A stretch of DNA of 64,000 nt, from positions 9,926,775-9,990,774 of the forward strand of contig CM075104.1 in NCBI GenBank assembly GCA_037576195.1. The letters are read 5' to 3'. This stretch comes from Phytoseiulus persimilis (Eukaryota; Arthropoda; Arachnida; Mesostigmata; Phytoseiidae). The position numbers were made by a program, and so were the translations under genes. Shown here in pieces: positions 34,515 through 48,200 of the stretch (position 1 is the stretch's first letter; each line of letters opens with the position of its first letter). The notes below the pieces were generated by a model. It was given only the letters and a program-made list of their open reading frames with translations, made no database searches and was not told where the DNA came from.

Positions 34515-37500
34515 TATGTGAAGGACGAATACGGAATTTAGAGATTGAGGTCCTTCGTCTTCCCAGCGGTGGATAACGCTCGAACCGATTTGGGTGAGAG
34601 TTGCTGCCGTCGACCGCCAGCCAGCCCCAAGTATTCAAAGCAGAAACTGGTAGTCCTCCTTCGAAAAATCATAGCGAAAAGCACGGGTGTAACAAACTTT
34701 GGAGAACAGGGTGAGACGCTTCCTCTTTTGACATGATGAGATGACCATCATAGCCGGATCCTTCGCAACGTCTTCCCAGACGGTATTCAGCGAACCTCAC
34801 GTGCAGTTCATTTCCCGTATCGCCTATCCTCATTCAGATCTCGAGGGCACACGTAGTCCCGAGTCTGTGGGACGTCTCCATCAACCTTGAGATTGGAGCT
34901 CAATGCAAGTTATTATTCTGGAAGGAATCTCTAGCCCCGTCTCTTGTGATTTCCCGTCTGTGCGCATGGGCGGCGAAGCATGAGATGTTGTTCCGCACGC
35001 GCGACTCTGGCCCTGGATGTTCTTGAACATTTTCAATTCCGCTCAATAGACAATAGCAGTCGGTCGAGCCGTGGCCACCCTCGGTGTCCCCCCAGGGACG
35101 GCGCGTCTGAACAAGAACAGAATGCCAAGACCCTGAGAGTTCAAAAATCATAAAACTAGAGACCAACGGTCGAAGGTCACATACAATGATACAGACCATC
35201 GAAGCACCCATGCTCTCATCGAGACGGCTCCCGTTCGAGTGAATCCGTGGGCTGACGCTAACATCAGGCAATCTCAATGCGGGATGATATCGGTTCTTGT
35301 AGTAAACCTCCAAATATGGAGCCAGAGGCGCAGCTGACGCCCAATCGGGACGATCATAGAGTCCAATCTTCCATCTTTCGCCTGCTTCGATGAATCTGCT
35401 GGAGATTCCCAAAATAATTCTCTTTGGGTCCTTCCGCCGAACTGAGTGCGCTTACTTCCTCGCCTGAACCCCGAGTTTTATCATTCAGTCATAAACTCCC
35501 ACGGGCAGATAATTTCCAAGATATTTGGCAACCGCGTCACCCCACTGCCAAGACTTCGTCGGCCTCCCAGCGGTCAACGGCTTATTCTCGAGCTAGACGC
35601 CGAGTTTCGACTCGAGCTCAAACATGCACTGCAAACGGATGGTGTCGTATTCTTTATTGCGAAAGGTTTCCACGTCCCGATGGGTCTGAAAGCCGTCATC
35701 TGACACATATTTGTGTACAGTCACGTCTCTGCATTTCGGTTGCGTTATTGGGGCTTTCAAGGTGCCTGTGCCACCCGGTCAACATTTGGCTTACTTCGTC
35801 ACCTCACAACTGTTTGTATCTGTCGCGGCGCCATTTTAGTCTAGTCTAGTCTATTCTGAAGCGAGCAAAGCGGAAGCGGGGAAATTCAAGGTCGGCGTCT
35901 CTGTTTGACATTCTGTTTGTGGACAAGTAAAAGGGACGTCCCGCTTCCTGTCAAGCTCATAGCCCCGTAGAATCCGCGACCGATTCGTTTCATTGAAGCG
36001 ATGCAAATCGTCGTACTCCTGATGAGAGCCGTTGCATTCGGGTATACAGAGACTGGGGAGATCTCGGTAACTCGGTCATCACAGAGACGGAGCATGGATA
36101 ACTGAACGAACTTGTTGCAGGGAAGAAGCTGACACATTTTACGTTCCACGACGAGCTCGCAAGTGTGCTCAACCGCGGTCGATGTTGGCTCCTAGCAGTG
36201 GGAAACTTGGGAGCAGAAGAATCCGAGTGTGACATCATTACGCAACGCGAGCCCCCACGGCGCTAGTTCATTTATTTCTTCTTCTTGCTCCGCTGGCTCA
36301 AAAAGATATTTGCCTGGAAGTTCGCCGAGTCGTCTGGTTCGAGGAGAGCTGCGCTCTGCGGTGAAATTCTCTATGACCCCGCAGAGTTCGGATTCGCGAT
36401 GGAAAAAATGAGGCTGGCAGCTTCCGAACTCGGAAGGCTTGGGCGGCTCTATTCTTAGCGTTCTATTCTTTCCGAGATACTTCACTGACTCTGATTCAAC
36501 ATCACTCCACCGCTCGGTATCCGGTTCCAAGCAAGTTGGATCGACTCAGCTGTTCTTCTGCTCGATGACATTGACCGCGGTGAGGCTCTCACCGCTCTGT
36601 CAGGACTACAGGTTCACAGGATGTCAGCAGCATGCCAGCAGAGCGGGATTTTAGGATGAAGTCCATGACTGGAATTTCCGCACTTTTCGATGACCTCCAA
36701 CTGTTCGCAGCCACTATTCATTCACTTTCGCGGCGTTCATGGTTTAACAAGCGAATCAGAAAGGTTCGTAACGAAGATCAAAACGAGAGAGGGAACTAGC
36801 GAAAGGAGCATGAAGAAAGGAGAAATATGTAAAGTCTTATTTGTGGATGATTGAGTTCCGAGATATGTGGGAATCCTCGCTTTCCAAAGAACATGACTCC
36901 GAGGATCGACGCTGGAATTCTGGATCCAGTCGACTCAGAACATTGCGTTCAATTGATTCCCATCTCATCGGGAGTTTTATTCCAGCGTGGAGGATCTCAT
37001 TCTCGAGCTCGATCCGAGTAGGCAAGTGATCCAGCCGACTCCGCGGGGATCGCAGCTGCATCGTAGTCGATTTCGGAATCGCCAGTGCAAAGAAGGATCC
37101 GAAACACCTGCCTCGTTGGGAAATCCGGACTCCTGCCATCGAGGAGCTACAAACGACTCGGATCCCCTCCGGACAAAGTCCGTAGGCTTCTGGATTGGGT
37201 ACCAAGGCAGGACTGAACATCGAACAGTCCGAAGCGCGATGTGAGCGATCTACGATAGCAGTGACGCATGCGAGCGGGAGGAAGATAAGCGTACTGTCAT
37301 TGCAATGTAAGTTCAACCTACTTGCTTTGCGAAGCTTCACAACGAGACAGTGGCCTCGAGCTGAGCTGGAGCCGCACTGTCGGAACCTACGAATAGGAAC
37401 CGGGAAATGAGTGAGCACCAAACACAACGAACACCATTTCTCCGTTCCTGGGTAGGAGCTCCCCGGGCCCACTCAGAAAATCAGGTTTCCGTTTTGTTCC

Positions 37501-40500
37501 TTGGTCGTCATGCGTCACCTCTGTGACGCAGAACCCATCGTTTGTGTGACCTTCCGTTGGGATTCCCAAACCCAATCGCATTTTGCCTCGCTTGTTATTC
37601 CCCGGAGGTACTCGGAGGCAAGCGCGAGAATCGTCACGTTCATTTGAACTTGAATCCAGAGTTTCTCGCAGCGGCCGCGAATCCAGACCAGATGCCGTTC
37701 CTACATGTAGCGTGACGCGTTTCCGCGTCGATTTGCTTTGATTGGCAGCGAAGGCCGTCAACATTTCAACGTCGCGAACTTCCGATGCGTTGCACATCGC
37801 CATGTTACGGCCATAACGTGTCAAGCTTCGACGGGCGATAAGGAGTTCCGGTTTTAGACAGATTACAAATGCCTCGATACAGGCCTCCGATTTGTATCAG
37901 GCTCCGTGACGGTATGAGTGAGGACGTTTGAATTGATCGATCCAGTGCCACACGGGTCGAGGGAACTTCAGGGACTAACCAGAAGTCCGAGTCGGTGGAG
38001 AGCTGAGGCGATTGCAAACCCTGTGAATATGGCGCTCACCCAATGCCGTGGAACTGATCCTCTGAATCGCTTATTTAACAGCGGATCGCAGGCATGCTTC
38101 GGTTGACTCCTGAAAACCACTCACGAAAGGAGCACTTCCTCCGCAAACTTCATCGTGAGCTGAATGCCGAAGTTTCGGAATCATGTTGAGTCGCAGTCAG
38201 GAGGAACATATTCCGTGCGCTTTGGTCGTCGAAACTGTGCGCGCCAATCGATTAGAGGAGGGAATCAGTCTGAATTTAGAAACGTCTACAAGAATCGCTT
38301 CGACAGAGATCTCCGTCTTTTTCGAGGGCCGCCTGTTCGAATCTGAAACCCTATCGTCAGCATTAGATGAGGCAGCGCGCACTCACCACGGCCGTCGGCT
38401 GAGTAACTCTTGGGCATAGCACAGTCGGTCTACGGAGAAACTGACCTCCTCCATCGCTGCGCTGGCGAGTTCACTGATTCCAGGAGAAGCCACTATGTAT
38501 CTGCCGGGGATCTCTCATTTCAGGCTCCAGTGAAATTAGGCGTCGACTTCGAGGCGATTCGGACTCTCGCCTGGATCATCATTTCTACAGTATTCGTTGT
38601 CTCTCCCGAATCAGCGCTCCTTCGATTACTCCCCAGTTTCAAATGCTCCGATGCTCGACGCTCTCAAGAGATCTGAGTGAGTTCAAGGATTTGGAACTCT
38701 GTGAGAATATTCCGCTGGGGTTCTCAGCTTGTGACAATCTCTGGATTCCACACCTCCAATCAGACAAGCTTGATGCAGCGGCAGCTAATTCTAAGAACGG
38801 AGAACTTTCTGTACGAGGAAGCCGATGGGCCTCATGGAGGTGCGCCCCCAGGTGTCTTCTGAAGAAGCCTTGTTACTTCAAACGACGAATGTTGCCATCT
38901 GTTGTGCCAGTGTCCGGAGCTCGATAGAAGAGAACCCGCCATCACAACAAGCATTGGAAACAGTCGAGGCGGACTAGTTATTGCCCACGAGCTGTCTCAT
39001 CGCTCCGGACAACGCGGCGTGAGAACTTTTCCGTCCGATGGCTCGCATGCGATGGTCTCGTAGGCGAGACTGCCCGACTGCGTGACCGAATCTCTTGGTG
39101 CGATCCTCTCTCGCCGATTTCCTCCACAAATATCATCAAAACACGTTGCATCCGGGTTGAGAAAGGATCGGTCGTTCTTCCAGCCTCCCGCTCCGACGGA
39201 TTGATCGCGGAGTTGATCTCAACAGGGCTCAATCTTAACTCGCCCATCACGGGATCACATGTTCCCCGTCATAAATGAGTTCAAAGATGTCGTCGCCGAA
39301 AGACGACAGATATATGTCCAGCAACCAGAACGACGGGAATCCTAGGGCACTCTGGAGGCCTCGGGTTCGGCAGTCTTGAAGAATCCATAACTGATCAGCT
39401 CGTTATTCCCGGTACAAAATTGAGGCCGCTTGCAGCATACCGTCACCAAGACTAGAGAAGAGTCAGTCCGTGAATGTGGGAGCACGCCAACACCCCTCGG
39501 TATACCCTGATGTTGCGGGGATAACCCTACAGACAGAGATAGTTTCCGTGGGGAGCGAACCTTCCTCTGTGAACATTCTAGTTATGGAACGTTGTGCAAG
39601 ACCCGGAAGGAACCATCAGCGCCGCCGAATGCTTTCCCCACAGCACAATCCCGCATGCCTTCCTCGAATTCATCCAAACACGATCGATTGAGCGTGGTTC
39701 CACGTTACGGCACTTAAGCGGCTCGGGCGTAGCCTAGAATATTCAGGTTTTAGGACGAGTCAGGCGTGTCGCCTTAGCTCTGACTCGGACATTCCGAAAT
39801 GAGATTCGAAAACAGTCGTTCGCGAGGTCTTCGTGAGCTATTTGAGGATGCTCGACACCCTGAAGAGTCGCGTTGCCCTGGTTCGGACGGTACCGTATAA
39901 AACTCACACCGTAGAACACAGCGCCGACGTTACGTTAGCAACTGATTGTACTAGAGTCCGGAGTGTCGCAGTCATCAGAGTCATCGGCTCCATCTTTGAA
40001 ACAGTCATCAAAGAGCGTTACCATAGAGATCGCCCCTTCGGTTAGAGGTATTTGCACATCTTCGCATATTGAGTTAACGTATGTTCGTGATACTAAGAAC
40101 CGCACTCGGACGATGCCGATGATCCCGACGTGGACGTGATTGTGGACAAATGCCTGCGGTGGATCCATTGAACCCTCACATCGGCTTCCGACTTTCTCGT
40201 GGGTAACTCTGAGTAGAGTCTCAGCTCCACATGGAACGTGATCCCTGACATGGGGATCCATTCTCGCTCCGCGAGAGTGACAGGAAGAAGAACGAGGTCT
40301 CAAACCGCTAATCCCACAAAGATCGATTCGTGGCAGCGAATGTCCGGGGTTCCCTCCCTCCGCCGTTCCACACGGCTCCAGTCTGGTTATTTTCTTGACA
40401 ACAGGACACCGCCCAGCATCGCGGTGACATCAGATACACACATCTGAGCTGCGAGCTGTACTTCCACAAATGATCCAACTCGTTCTCGTTAGCAGATCGT

Positions 40501-43025
40501 TCCTCGGCTCAGGCTCATCGGAGACTGAATAAAACAGCAGGGTATAGCAATCACGATACGCAACATGACGCCGTGGATCTCCAAATGCAGACTGATCGAC
40601 ATCGTTTGCCGGATTCACTTTGATCCGTGTTTCTTTAAAGACTGGGCTCGATCGAATCAGAGTGACCGCTGAGAGTCCTCAAAGTCATTCAACATCAGAG
40701 AGCTCCCCGATAAGTGGAAATCGCTTATTCAATCGCGGAATTGAGCTGTTGGACATCTGCCTTGACAGGAGCGTGGGGATTATTGCTTCAGTTCGGCGGA
40801 ACCACCTCGAAAGGTACACTGTCTCTTCTCAAACTTCTTTAGGTTTTTATGATGAACACTAAGCGCTGCAGTCGAGCGAAAGATAATGTTCCTTTTTCAG
40901 TCATCTTGAACCGCGTCACTCGTTTTTCCGCGTTTTTCAAAATATACCAAAGTCCCTCCAACGCGGCTCGTCACGTGTGATGAAAGCATCGGAAAAGACC
41001 AGACTTGTACTTGGCATACTCGGTATAACGATGTTGGACTTGTTTCCTCGCGTCTCAAACGACGTGCCGTTTGCCACGCTGCAGGAGACGCACACGAGCT
41101 GGCCCTTCTCTTGTCAGGAAGGTGTTCGTCGCTCATCAGACGATTTGAAACATGGATCTGTAGGCTTGCGTCCGGAAGTGCCATGATTGAGCTGTCGGGC
41201 TTTCGACCCCGGCAGCCTAGAAATGGGCCACTGGCACTGAAGCGCTCTTGTATTTACAAAACGTAAATTGAATGGAAGGAGTTATCGACTCTGGATTCTG
41301 ACCCAAGGAGCGTCAGTGTCAAGCGCTCCAGGTTACCTTTCGATGGATTTCGCGAAAGCAGAACTCGGTTGGACTTGCTGAGGTTTCGATTCAAAGTGTG
41401 ATCACTGCGAGAGTATTCCACGGAGCGAGTCTTCCTCGAGTTCAGGCCGGGAATCCTCGGCCAGGACCAATGGTGTACGATACGCCTCATTTCTACGGAC
41501 CCAAACAATTCATCTCTCCTGGTACGGAAAAATCAACACGGTGTCCAGGGAACTGCATGTACTCCGTGATATGGTCTCTTTCCATCCCGAAGGAATACGA
41601 GCGATGACTCCAAAACGTTGAATTGCTTTCTGATTTCTCGACAATATCAGCATGGAGGCTGAGATCTCGTGGAGATTCGGTATCATGTAAGTTGGCGGTG
41701 CGGACCATTGTTCCATTCGTTGAAAAGAAGCATGTCAAGGAGTTAATGCACAGGCTACAGTTGAGCCTGTAGCCCTCCCAGGAACAGTAAGAAAGCTCTA
41801 TCTCATTGTGGATCTGCTCCTCCAGCTCCGGGAATAGGCTGCTCGACGATATCTCCGCCCCATATGCGGAACGCGAGATTGTGTGACCAATCACTCACTC
41901 ACTTCCATGTACATTTGTTACAGAATGTTATGGGATTCAATGAAGACCTTCGCATACGATAGGGCACTGGCGGTAGCATCATGAGGAAACGGATGACACA
42001 AGGATCGGTGGAGGTGCTCAAAAATGGAGATTCGACTCAAGCAACTGGACAAAACCGATTCTGCTCCCTGTAGAACAGTCGAGGAAGTCACTTTCACACC
42101 GAAAAAGCCTCATGGGAAAGCCAGGACTCGGATCAGGAATGGCGGCGGTCAATGATCCTGCCAATGTTGGAACTCGACCGATCGAGACTCATTTCGTCTC
42201 TGTGCCTGGTCATTCCCCGAACCATTCGCGACATCCACAAGTAAGATTGATGAGCTTCTCAATAGTCCGATGCTCCGCAGTCGAATGTCAATACGTCTCC
42301 TCTCTCTAACATTTGAGCTCTGGCTCTCGTCTAGGAATCAATGAAAAATACTCTAATTTATGTTGCCTCAATCGATAGGGGAACATCCACAGCAGAATAT
42401 ATCGACTGAAAACTCAAACGTGAAACTTCGACAACTGTCATGATTGCGCTGTTCTCATGGGGCGTCGCATTAAAGAAGAGAAAGCCAATTCCATGGGACC
42501 TCCTCGTTGAATCAGTTTTCAACATCTCCGGGACCCGGGAAATCTAAAAAGCAATCCGACTTCACGGGAGGAACTGTGGTGCTGTCACCGAAATCCAGTG
42601 CGAAGCCCAGCTTCGGCACGTAATTAGAGTTGCTGGAAGTTTCAGCTCGACGTTCGAAACTTCTTGCGGGGTGTCCCCAGTGATTCGACACAATCAGAGA
42701 CGACCAATGATGGAGATCGAGGAATATTCAGCTTCGAGTCGACAGGTTCCTCAAACACGGGTTCGATTACCCCGAGATTCATTCTCCATTGCGCCATCAA
42801 ATCAACGCCACATCGTATTTTGCTTATTGGAAAACCTCGAGGATGGAGTGAATGAATCTCGGCTCCGCGATTCCATCACAGGCCGGCCGCGGCTCGAAAC
42901 CATTGTGTGCTCACGGGTACGCGTCTGCCTGTGATGATCTGCGAATCGTGTAAATTGGAGATCGCCCCGATGAACGTTGAAGCAGCACACCACTCATAAG
43001 AAGGATGGATCTCTGTGATATAATA
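34515..43025. other. About 8.5 kb without an assignable gene
   Basis: Notable frames, all without a recognised family: 34900-35412 minus (170 codons, with a 2A-like motif at 35008-35052), 35446-35703 plus, 35886-36530 minus (one long frame interrupted by a single TAG at 36192-36194), 36837-37472 minus (211 codons) opposite open plus frames, 37387-37824 minus (145 codons), 39935-40303 minus, 41493-41894 minus. A short TAGTC/TCTAG pentamer run is at 35840-35857. This may hold unrecognised exons or retroelement remains. Confidence 0.4.
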
Positions 43026-44068
43026 TTGGGTGCGTGCAAAAGTTCTGAGCGCTAAACTTTGACAGCTCATAACTCCGCTCCCAGGAGTCGCAGACAGATC
43101 ATGGAAGACAGATGCTCGAAATACGCGGAATTCAGTCAGCTTTCGGATGCTGTCGATCGCGTTCTGATTCAACGAACGGCCTGTCCACACTGACGGTCTT
43201 ACTGAAAGGGTCGGAAATCGGAAACTCGCGATTTTTCGATTCCGGCGAAACTAAGATTATGACCCCCTGTTTTCTCTTCGGAATCACGGAGTTCGTCGAA
43301 AATCAAGCTGTTTCGAAGAAAATTGTGCGATTCGGCCGCGGCCGAGAGGAGATATCGGCTTCGGAAGTTTCCATTTTTAGCCCTCCCGATCTATGCTCAG
43401 TGAAAGGAAAAATATGGGCCTTCTCAAAAAACTTCCTCTTCACCCAAAGACGAGCCATTTCGAAATGCCGCATAGCACATCTTATGGGTGGGCTCAAAGC
43501 TTCGAAATATGTCATCTGATCCAATTTTTGGTTCGCTGCCACCGGCACGATTTTCCCTGGAAACTCTTGGAAAGCCTGAAATTGGATAATTTGACGAGTT
43601 TTCGAAACCTTGAACCCGGTTATAGCATGTGCTGTGTAGTATCTCAAATTGGCTCGTCTTCTGGGGGAGATGGAGCATTTTTGGAGAAAGCCCATTTTTT
43701 TCCTATTCACTCAGCATAGATCGAGAGGGCTAAGAATCGAAACTTACGAAGCCGATATCTCCGCTTGGCCGCGGCCGAATCGCTCTTGTTTTCTTGAAAT
43801 AGCTGGATTTTCGACGAATTTTGTGATTCCGAAGAGAAAACAGGGGGTCATAATCTTAGTTTCGCCGGAATCGAAAAATCGCGATTTTTCGATTTTGACC
43901 CTTTCAGTAAAACCGTCAGTGTGGGCAGGCCGTTTGTTGAATCAGAACGCAATTTGAAAGTTGACTAAATTCCGCGTATTTTGAGCATTTTACGATCTGT
44001 CTGCGACTTCTGGGAGCGGAGTTATGAGCTGTCGAAGCTAAGCGCGCAGAACTTTTGCACGCACCCAA
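43026..44068. mobile_element. Fold-back (hairpin) element with mariner-like ends (1043 bp)
   Basis: The left end TTGGGTGCGTGCAAAAGTTC is repeated inverted at the right end (GAACTTTTGCACGCACCCAA), and TA flanks both (43024-43025 and 44069-44070). The inversion continues almost without a break to the middle (about 43550). For example, the ATTATGACCCCCTGTTTTCT block at 43255-43275 reappears inverted at about 43840, and CGGCCGCGGCCG-type blocks pair at 43336 and 43770. The whole element is therefore one hairpin of about 510-bp arms. It has no transposase: the open frames in it are mirror images of each other. TTGGGTG-type ends and the TA target point to mariner. Confidence 0.88.
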
Positions 44069-45254
44069 TACATGGGAGTTCATTAGATCGAGGAGCCAAT
44101 GCACCACGGAGCGGAGTGAAAATATGTTGGTTCCATCCTGCGTTCTCATCTCGGAGAGATCTCATCCTTGCTTTCCGATTCCGGTCCACTACGGAGGAGC
44201 CCAGATATCAGGAAGAAACTCCAGGGCAGCTTGCCAGAGTTCCATCTATCCTCGTGTGTACGGTTATGCAAAATTTGCGTCGCCCTGCATAGGAATAGAC
44301 CTCAGAGCAATCTTCTGGCAAGAAAAACCGCGTCATGAGTCGTGATGAATGAAGTGGTTGATGCTCGAGCGGGGACTCAAACAATGAACGGAGTGGTGGA
44401 CCAGGCCATCCGCCGTGTAGGAGACATGAATACGCGTGTTTTTGTGACCGGATTCTCAGAATGAATTGGAGTTCTGAAATCGATTACAGGATCGGAGTGG
44501 GCTTTTCGCATAATGAAGCCAATTTCGATTTCCTCTTTCTGCCCGGGTCCGTTCGCTGTTGCTCACGGCGAGACTGGGTTCGACCACACGGGTTTACCAG
44601 TCAGTGACGATCTTCCGATCGGCGACGGATCGCAAGCCGCCTGAATCGATTATTCGAATCGATAATGACCTGGAGCTTTCCGTCTACCTGAGAGTACAAA
44701 TCGTGATTCATTGGAGCGATATTCCGAAAGTCCCGAGAAGCCACATCGAATCTCCGAGTACTCAAGAGAAGCCGGAACCATGTTATTCAGTCGAATACAA
44801 ACTCAAATAAAACGTTGCAGAGCAACTCGATACGACATGCGTGCGATCCTGACCATGTGAATCCATTTCTTGGAGCAGAGCATCGGCAGGAGTATCACTG
44901 AAAGATCCACCGAACCTCACCGTTTCAACACGCCGTGCACCGTTTTCAGTCAAGCAGGCATCAGAGGAACTTTCGTGCTCGTCGTAAGATCGAAACCTTT
45001 CGGGGGCGACCTTGAACGTCGGCGCATATTGGCGACAGGGGTACGTCAAGGCAAGCCTTCAGCTGACATGGGGAATGGGGCAATCTGCATTGATCAAGGA
45101 AGCGGAACTTCACTCTCGAATGGAATTACCCACGACGACGGCATCGACAGCCCGCACGACGTATTCCGAGTGAGGAGAGCGCTCGAGATCGCCTTTGTGA
45201 TGGCTCTCGGAGAGGTCTGATGCAATACCACAGAAACGGCAACACACATCGATT

Positions 45255-45274
45255 CCCCCCCCCCCCCCCCCCCC
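45255..45274. repeat. Homopolymer C20
   Basis: Twenty consecutive C followed by TCCCCTCCCC. This is the only long tract with C on the plus strand. Confidence 0.95.
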
Positions 45275-48200
45275 TCCCCTCCCCTTAGATGAGAACGTAC
45301 CCCCGAAAATGCCTTGTGCGCAGCGGAGGAATCTCGCCGCCTCGTAGAAAGCTGCCCAACATATTCGAAGTGGCTGAGTCTGCTGATAGCTCGCCTCCGT
45401 AGATAGTGACTATTTTAGTACACATTCTGTGGTATTCTGCCGGGTGATATCGTGGTTACTTCCACATACCCTGAAGTTTATTGGCGCTGATCTCAATGCT
45501 GTCAAGGAGGCTACAGAGCGTTCCTGGAATACAAAAAGTACTGACTGAGCTCTCCTCGGATGAACACGGGCGTTCAATTATGGATAATTATCCATGGTTG
45601 GAACGTTCCGACAATTATAGCATTTAGCAGTCAGGAGATAATATCCAGCCCTCGCATAGGCGTGCATAGAGGATACGAGAGGTCTCTCATCGCAAGGGGA
45701 GGGCGTGATTCAGAATCGAAATGATCCGCAGCCATCCTAGAGATCAATTCACGGCAGCCGTTGGCTCCAGCCAGCGCCGCGGAAGCTAGGTGAGCCTCGT
45801 TGTCGCTAATTTCATGGTGCTTGGGGCGACTCATTCTTCAAAATGGCAGGAGCGACTCATTTTTCTGCTCAAAACCGACAAACGGTTCATAGAAATACTG
45901 TCGACTCGGAATCACTCAAGATTGGAGCCTCAAACTTCGCGAACATTGGTCACCCTGAAGGCTTCTATCCAATCCGGGGGGCGTATCCGGACTTGCAGCC
46001 GTTCGACCCCCCGTGATTCGTCAATTTGAACTCGAGTCGGGCTGGTGAAACAATGAGCATTGCATTTTGCGCGCAACAGCGATCCATCCCTGGCTCGGGA
46101 TTTCAAAATTCCTGAAGAATTCCTGTGACACGCTGTTTAGGGCTTCGCGAAGGCGAGCTCGTGTTCGGTTCTTGCAAGATAAATCTGTGTCCAGAGGGAA
46201 CTTGACGCTCCCAACGGGAAATCCCTTGGTCAGTGCCTAAGTTCTCGACGTCATAAGGTATATTATCGGAACCAGAGTGTCTGCAATGAGCAGCAAGGGC
46301 GTAATGCATCGATCTGTGCAGGTTGTGATCTCTTTGAGCAATGTGTGGAGAGTGGCGGAGGGTGCGGCAGGGTTTTCGACAGGAAGGCCCTGTCTCATTC
46401 GTCCCGAACGGCGAGAAGCGGTACCAGAGCCCTCCCTGAGTGTCTCTGCTTTCTCTTTTGGTGAGCGTACCGTCAACAGGCATTATAAGTGTGTTTTGTA
46501 ATCAGGCACGCACTCTACAGTATCGCGAGCGCAATAGCGAATCCACGGAATTTTAAAACTTATTCATGTTTAGAAGTTATTGGTGATAGTGTGCAGTATT
46601 CCTGACGAGACATTTTGAGAGGTTCTGCAATTCCAGTCACAGCTGGAGGGATCAGATCTGCAGTCTATTTGAGGTAACTGATAATCTATGATCAGAGTTT
46701 GCCACGAGCAAGCGAGTTACGATAACTACGATCCCGAACGTTTGAGCCAATCTGGGTTTTTCCGGAGTAATGACTCGGTTTGCTTCTGGCTCTCATAGCA
46801 CCTGTCCGGAAAGGTCACAGCGACATGCGTCTCGGACACTCGCTCCTGAATCCATTAGTGCACGCTTGTCCGATCCCATATACTGTTCTTGCGTCGCGAG
46901 ATGCCTCCTGCTCGACCAGATTGAGCATCGTGACGAAAGCACTCTCAGGAAGCGATGCTCCACCGTCACAGAAGTATGAGCCTTCGATCAACATTCTATC
47001 ACGGGAGCACACAGATAGAGCTAGCGTCTTTCGTCACAGTCCGAGCTCGCACCGGTCGCATCGATGATTCAGATACTTCTGTCTCACAGGGCCATGGTTT
47101 GATTCGGGCAGGGTATTTCCAATCACGATGAACTTTCACTATTCTTCGCGCCATCTCGCGGTACAAGAAGAGACTCGATCTCCACGATCAGTTCGCCTCT
47201 CGAGTAGTCGTCTCCAGGTCTAATCGTTCATTAAACGGGAAATTACTCCCGCGGGGCTTTCGGGGTGATTCAGAAACTCGTTCCGCGATAGTCGGAACGA
47301 ATGTTCCCAGCTCCTGGATCTCTCCAACTTCGTGGAAGTTTCGAATACTCCACTGATTGGTGGTTTCACGGAACCACGGAAGTTTTCCTCCCGAAGCTGC
47401 AAGGTAGCATCATCGTGCGACTCGGGAACGCAGCTCGGTTGCCTCAGCAGTCACTGCTATGGGGGATCAACGCATGGAAATATTTATTAGCTTCCCCGAC
47501 CTCTACTCGCGGGTAGCAGAACTTTCAATCCGGTCGTGTACCGAAAAAAGGAGGTTCCTGCAAGTTTGAACCGCAAACGCTTCGAGCGAGGACAATGAAT
47601 GCTGAACGCTATGCGAGGCTTTGCAGTCTCGGTTACTTGTTGGGATATCCGGACAGAACTAGAACCAGAACCAGTTGGGACACAGAACTAGAGCGAGAGC
47701 TTCCTTTAGGGATCCATCCAGGCCCCTTCATCCACCAAAAGCGTGGTTCGAATCGAGTTTGAGCCTCGAGAATCAATTCTTTCACTATGACCAGATGCTA
47801 TGCATAAGAGCGATTACGTTCCTGCATATCTGTATTGCGGTCGGCCGAGTTATTCGTGGTGGCTGAAGGTAACTGCCACAACACAAGGCTTCCATCCTAC
47901 CAGTATGATCCTCTCAATAGGTTCACAGAACGTCGTCTAAGCCTTAGAGGACGCGGGCTCGATCTACAGAACCCTCCGGCAGCGAAATTACGTCTGATGA
48001 AGTTCAATGGAAGAGTTCTCGGACCTTCATGATGGATCGTAAGTCGGAGTCTCTCCTGAAAATGGGAACTCATTTCAATAATCAATTCTGAAACTCATCC
48101 CATTAAACGGCTCGTTCCCGCTGTGTCACATATGCCGTTCACCTGCACGACCGAGTGGAACGGGGAGAATGGTTCGGGGAGGATTCCTTGCCGGCAGCTC

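Noticed and set aside
36837-37472. 211-codon minus-strand frame as a gene
   Set aside because: Plus-strand frames over the same bases look equally protein-like, no family is recognised, and it has no supporting exon neighbours. Mentioned only as an unassigned frame.
43303-43710. 135-codon frames on both strands at 43.1-43.7 kb
   Set aside because: Both are products of the same inverted repeat: the arms encode mirror-image frames with no transposase motif.
45040-45220. Reverse-transcriptase block in the plus frame 44870-45220 (GVRQGKPSADMGN)
   Set aside because: Only GVRQG matches. The following SPLLF block is absent and no catalytic Asp pair follows at the right distance, so it is probably coincidence.
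47745-47755. tRNA gene suggested by a B-box-like GGTTCGAATCG
   Set aside because: No A box at the right distance, and flanking bases cannot form an acceptor stem or the anticodon arm.
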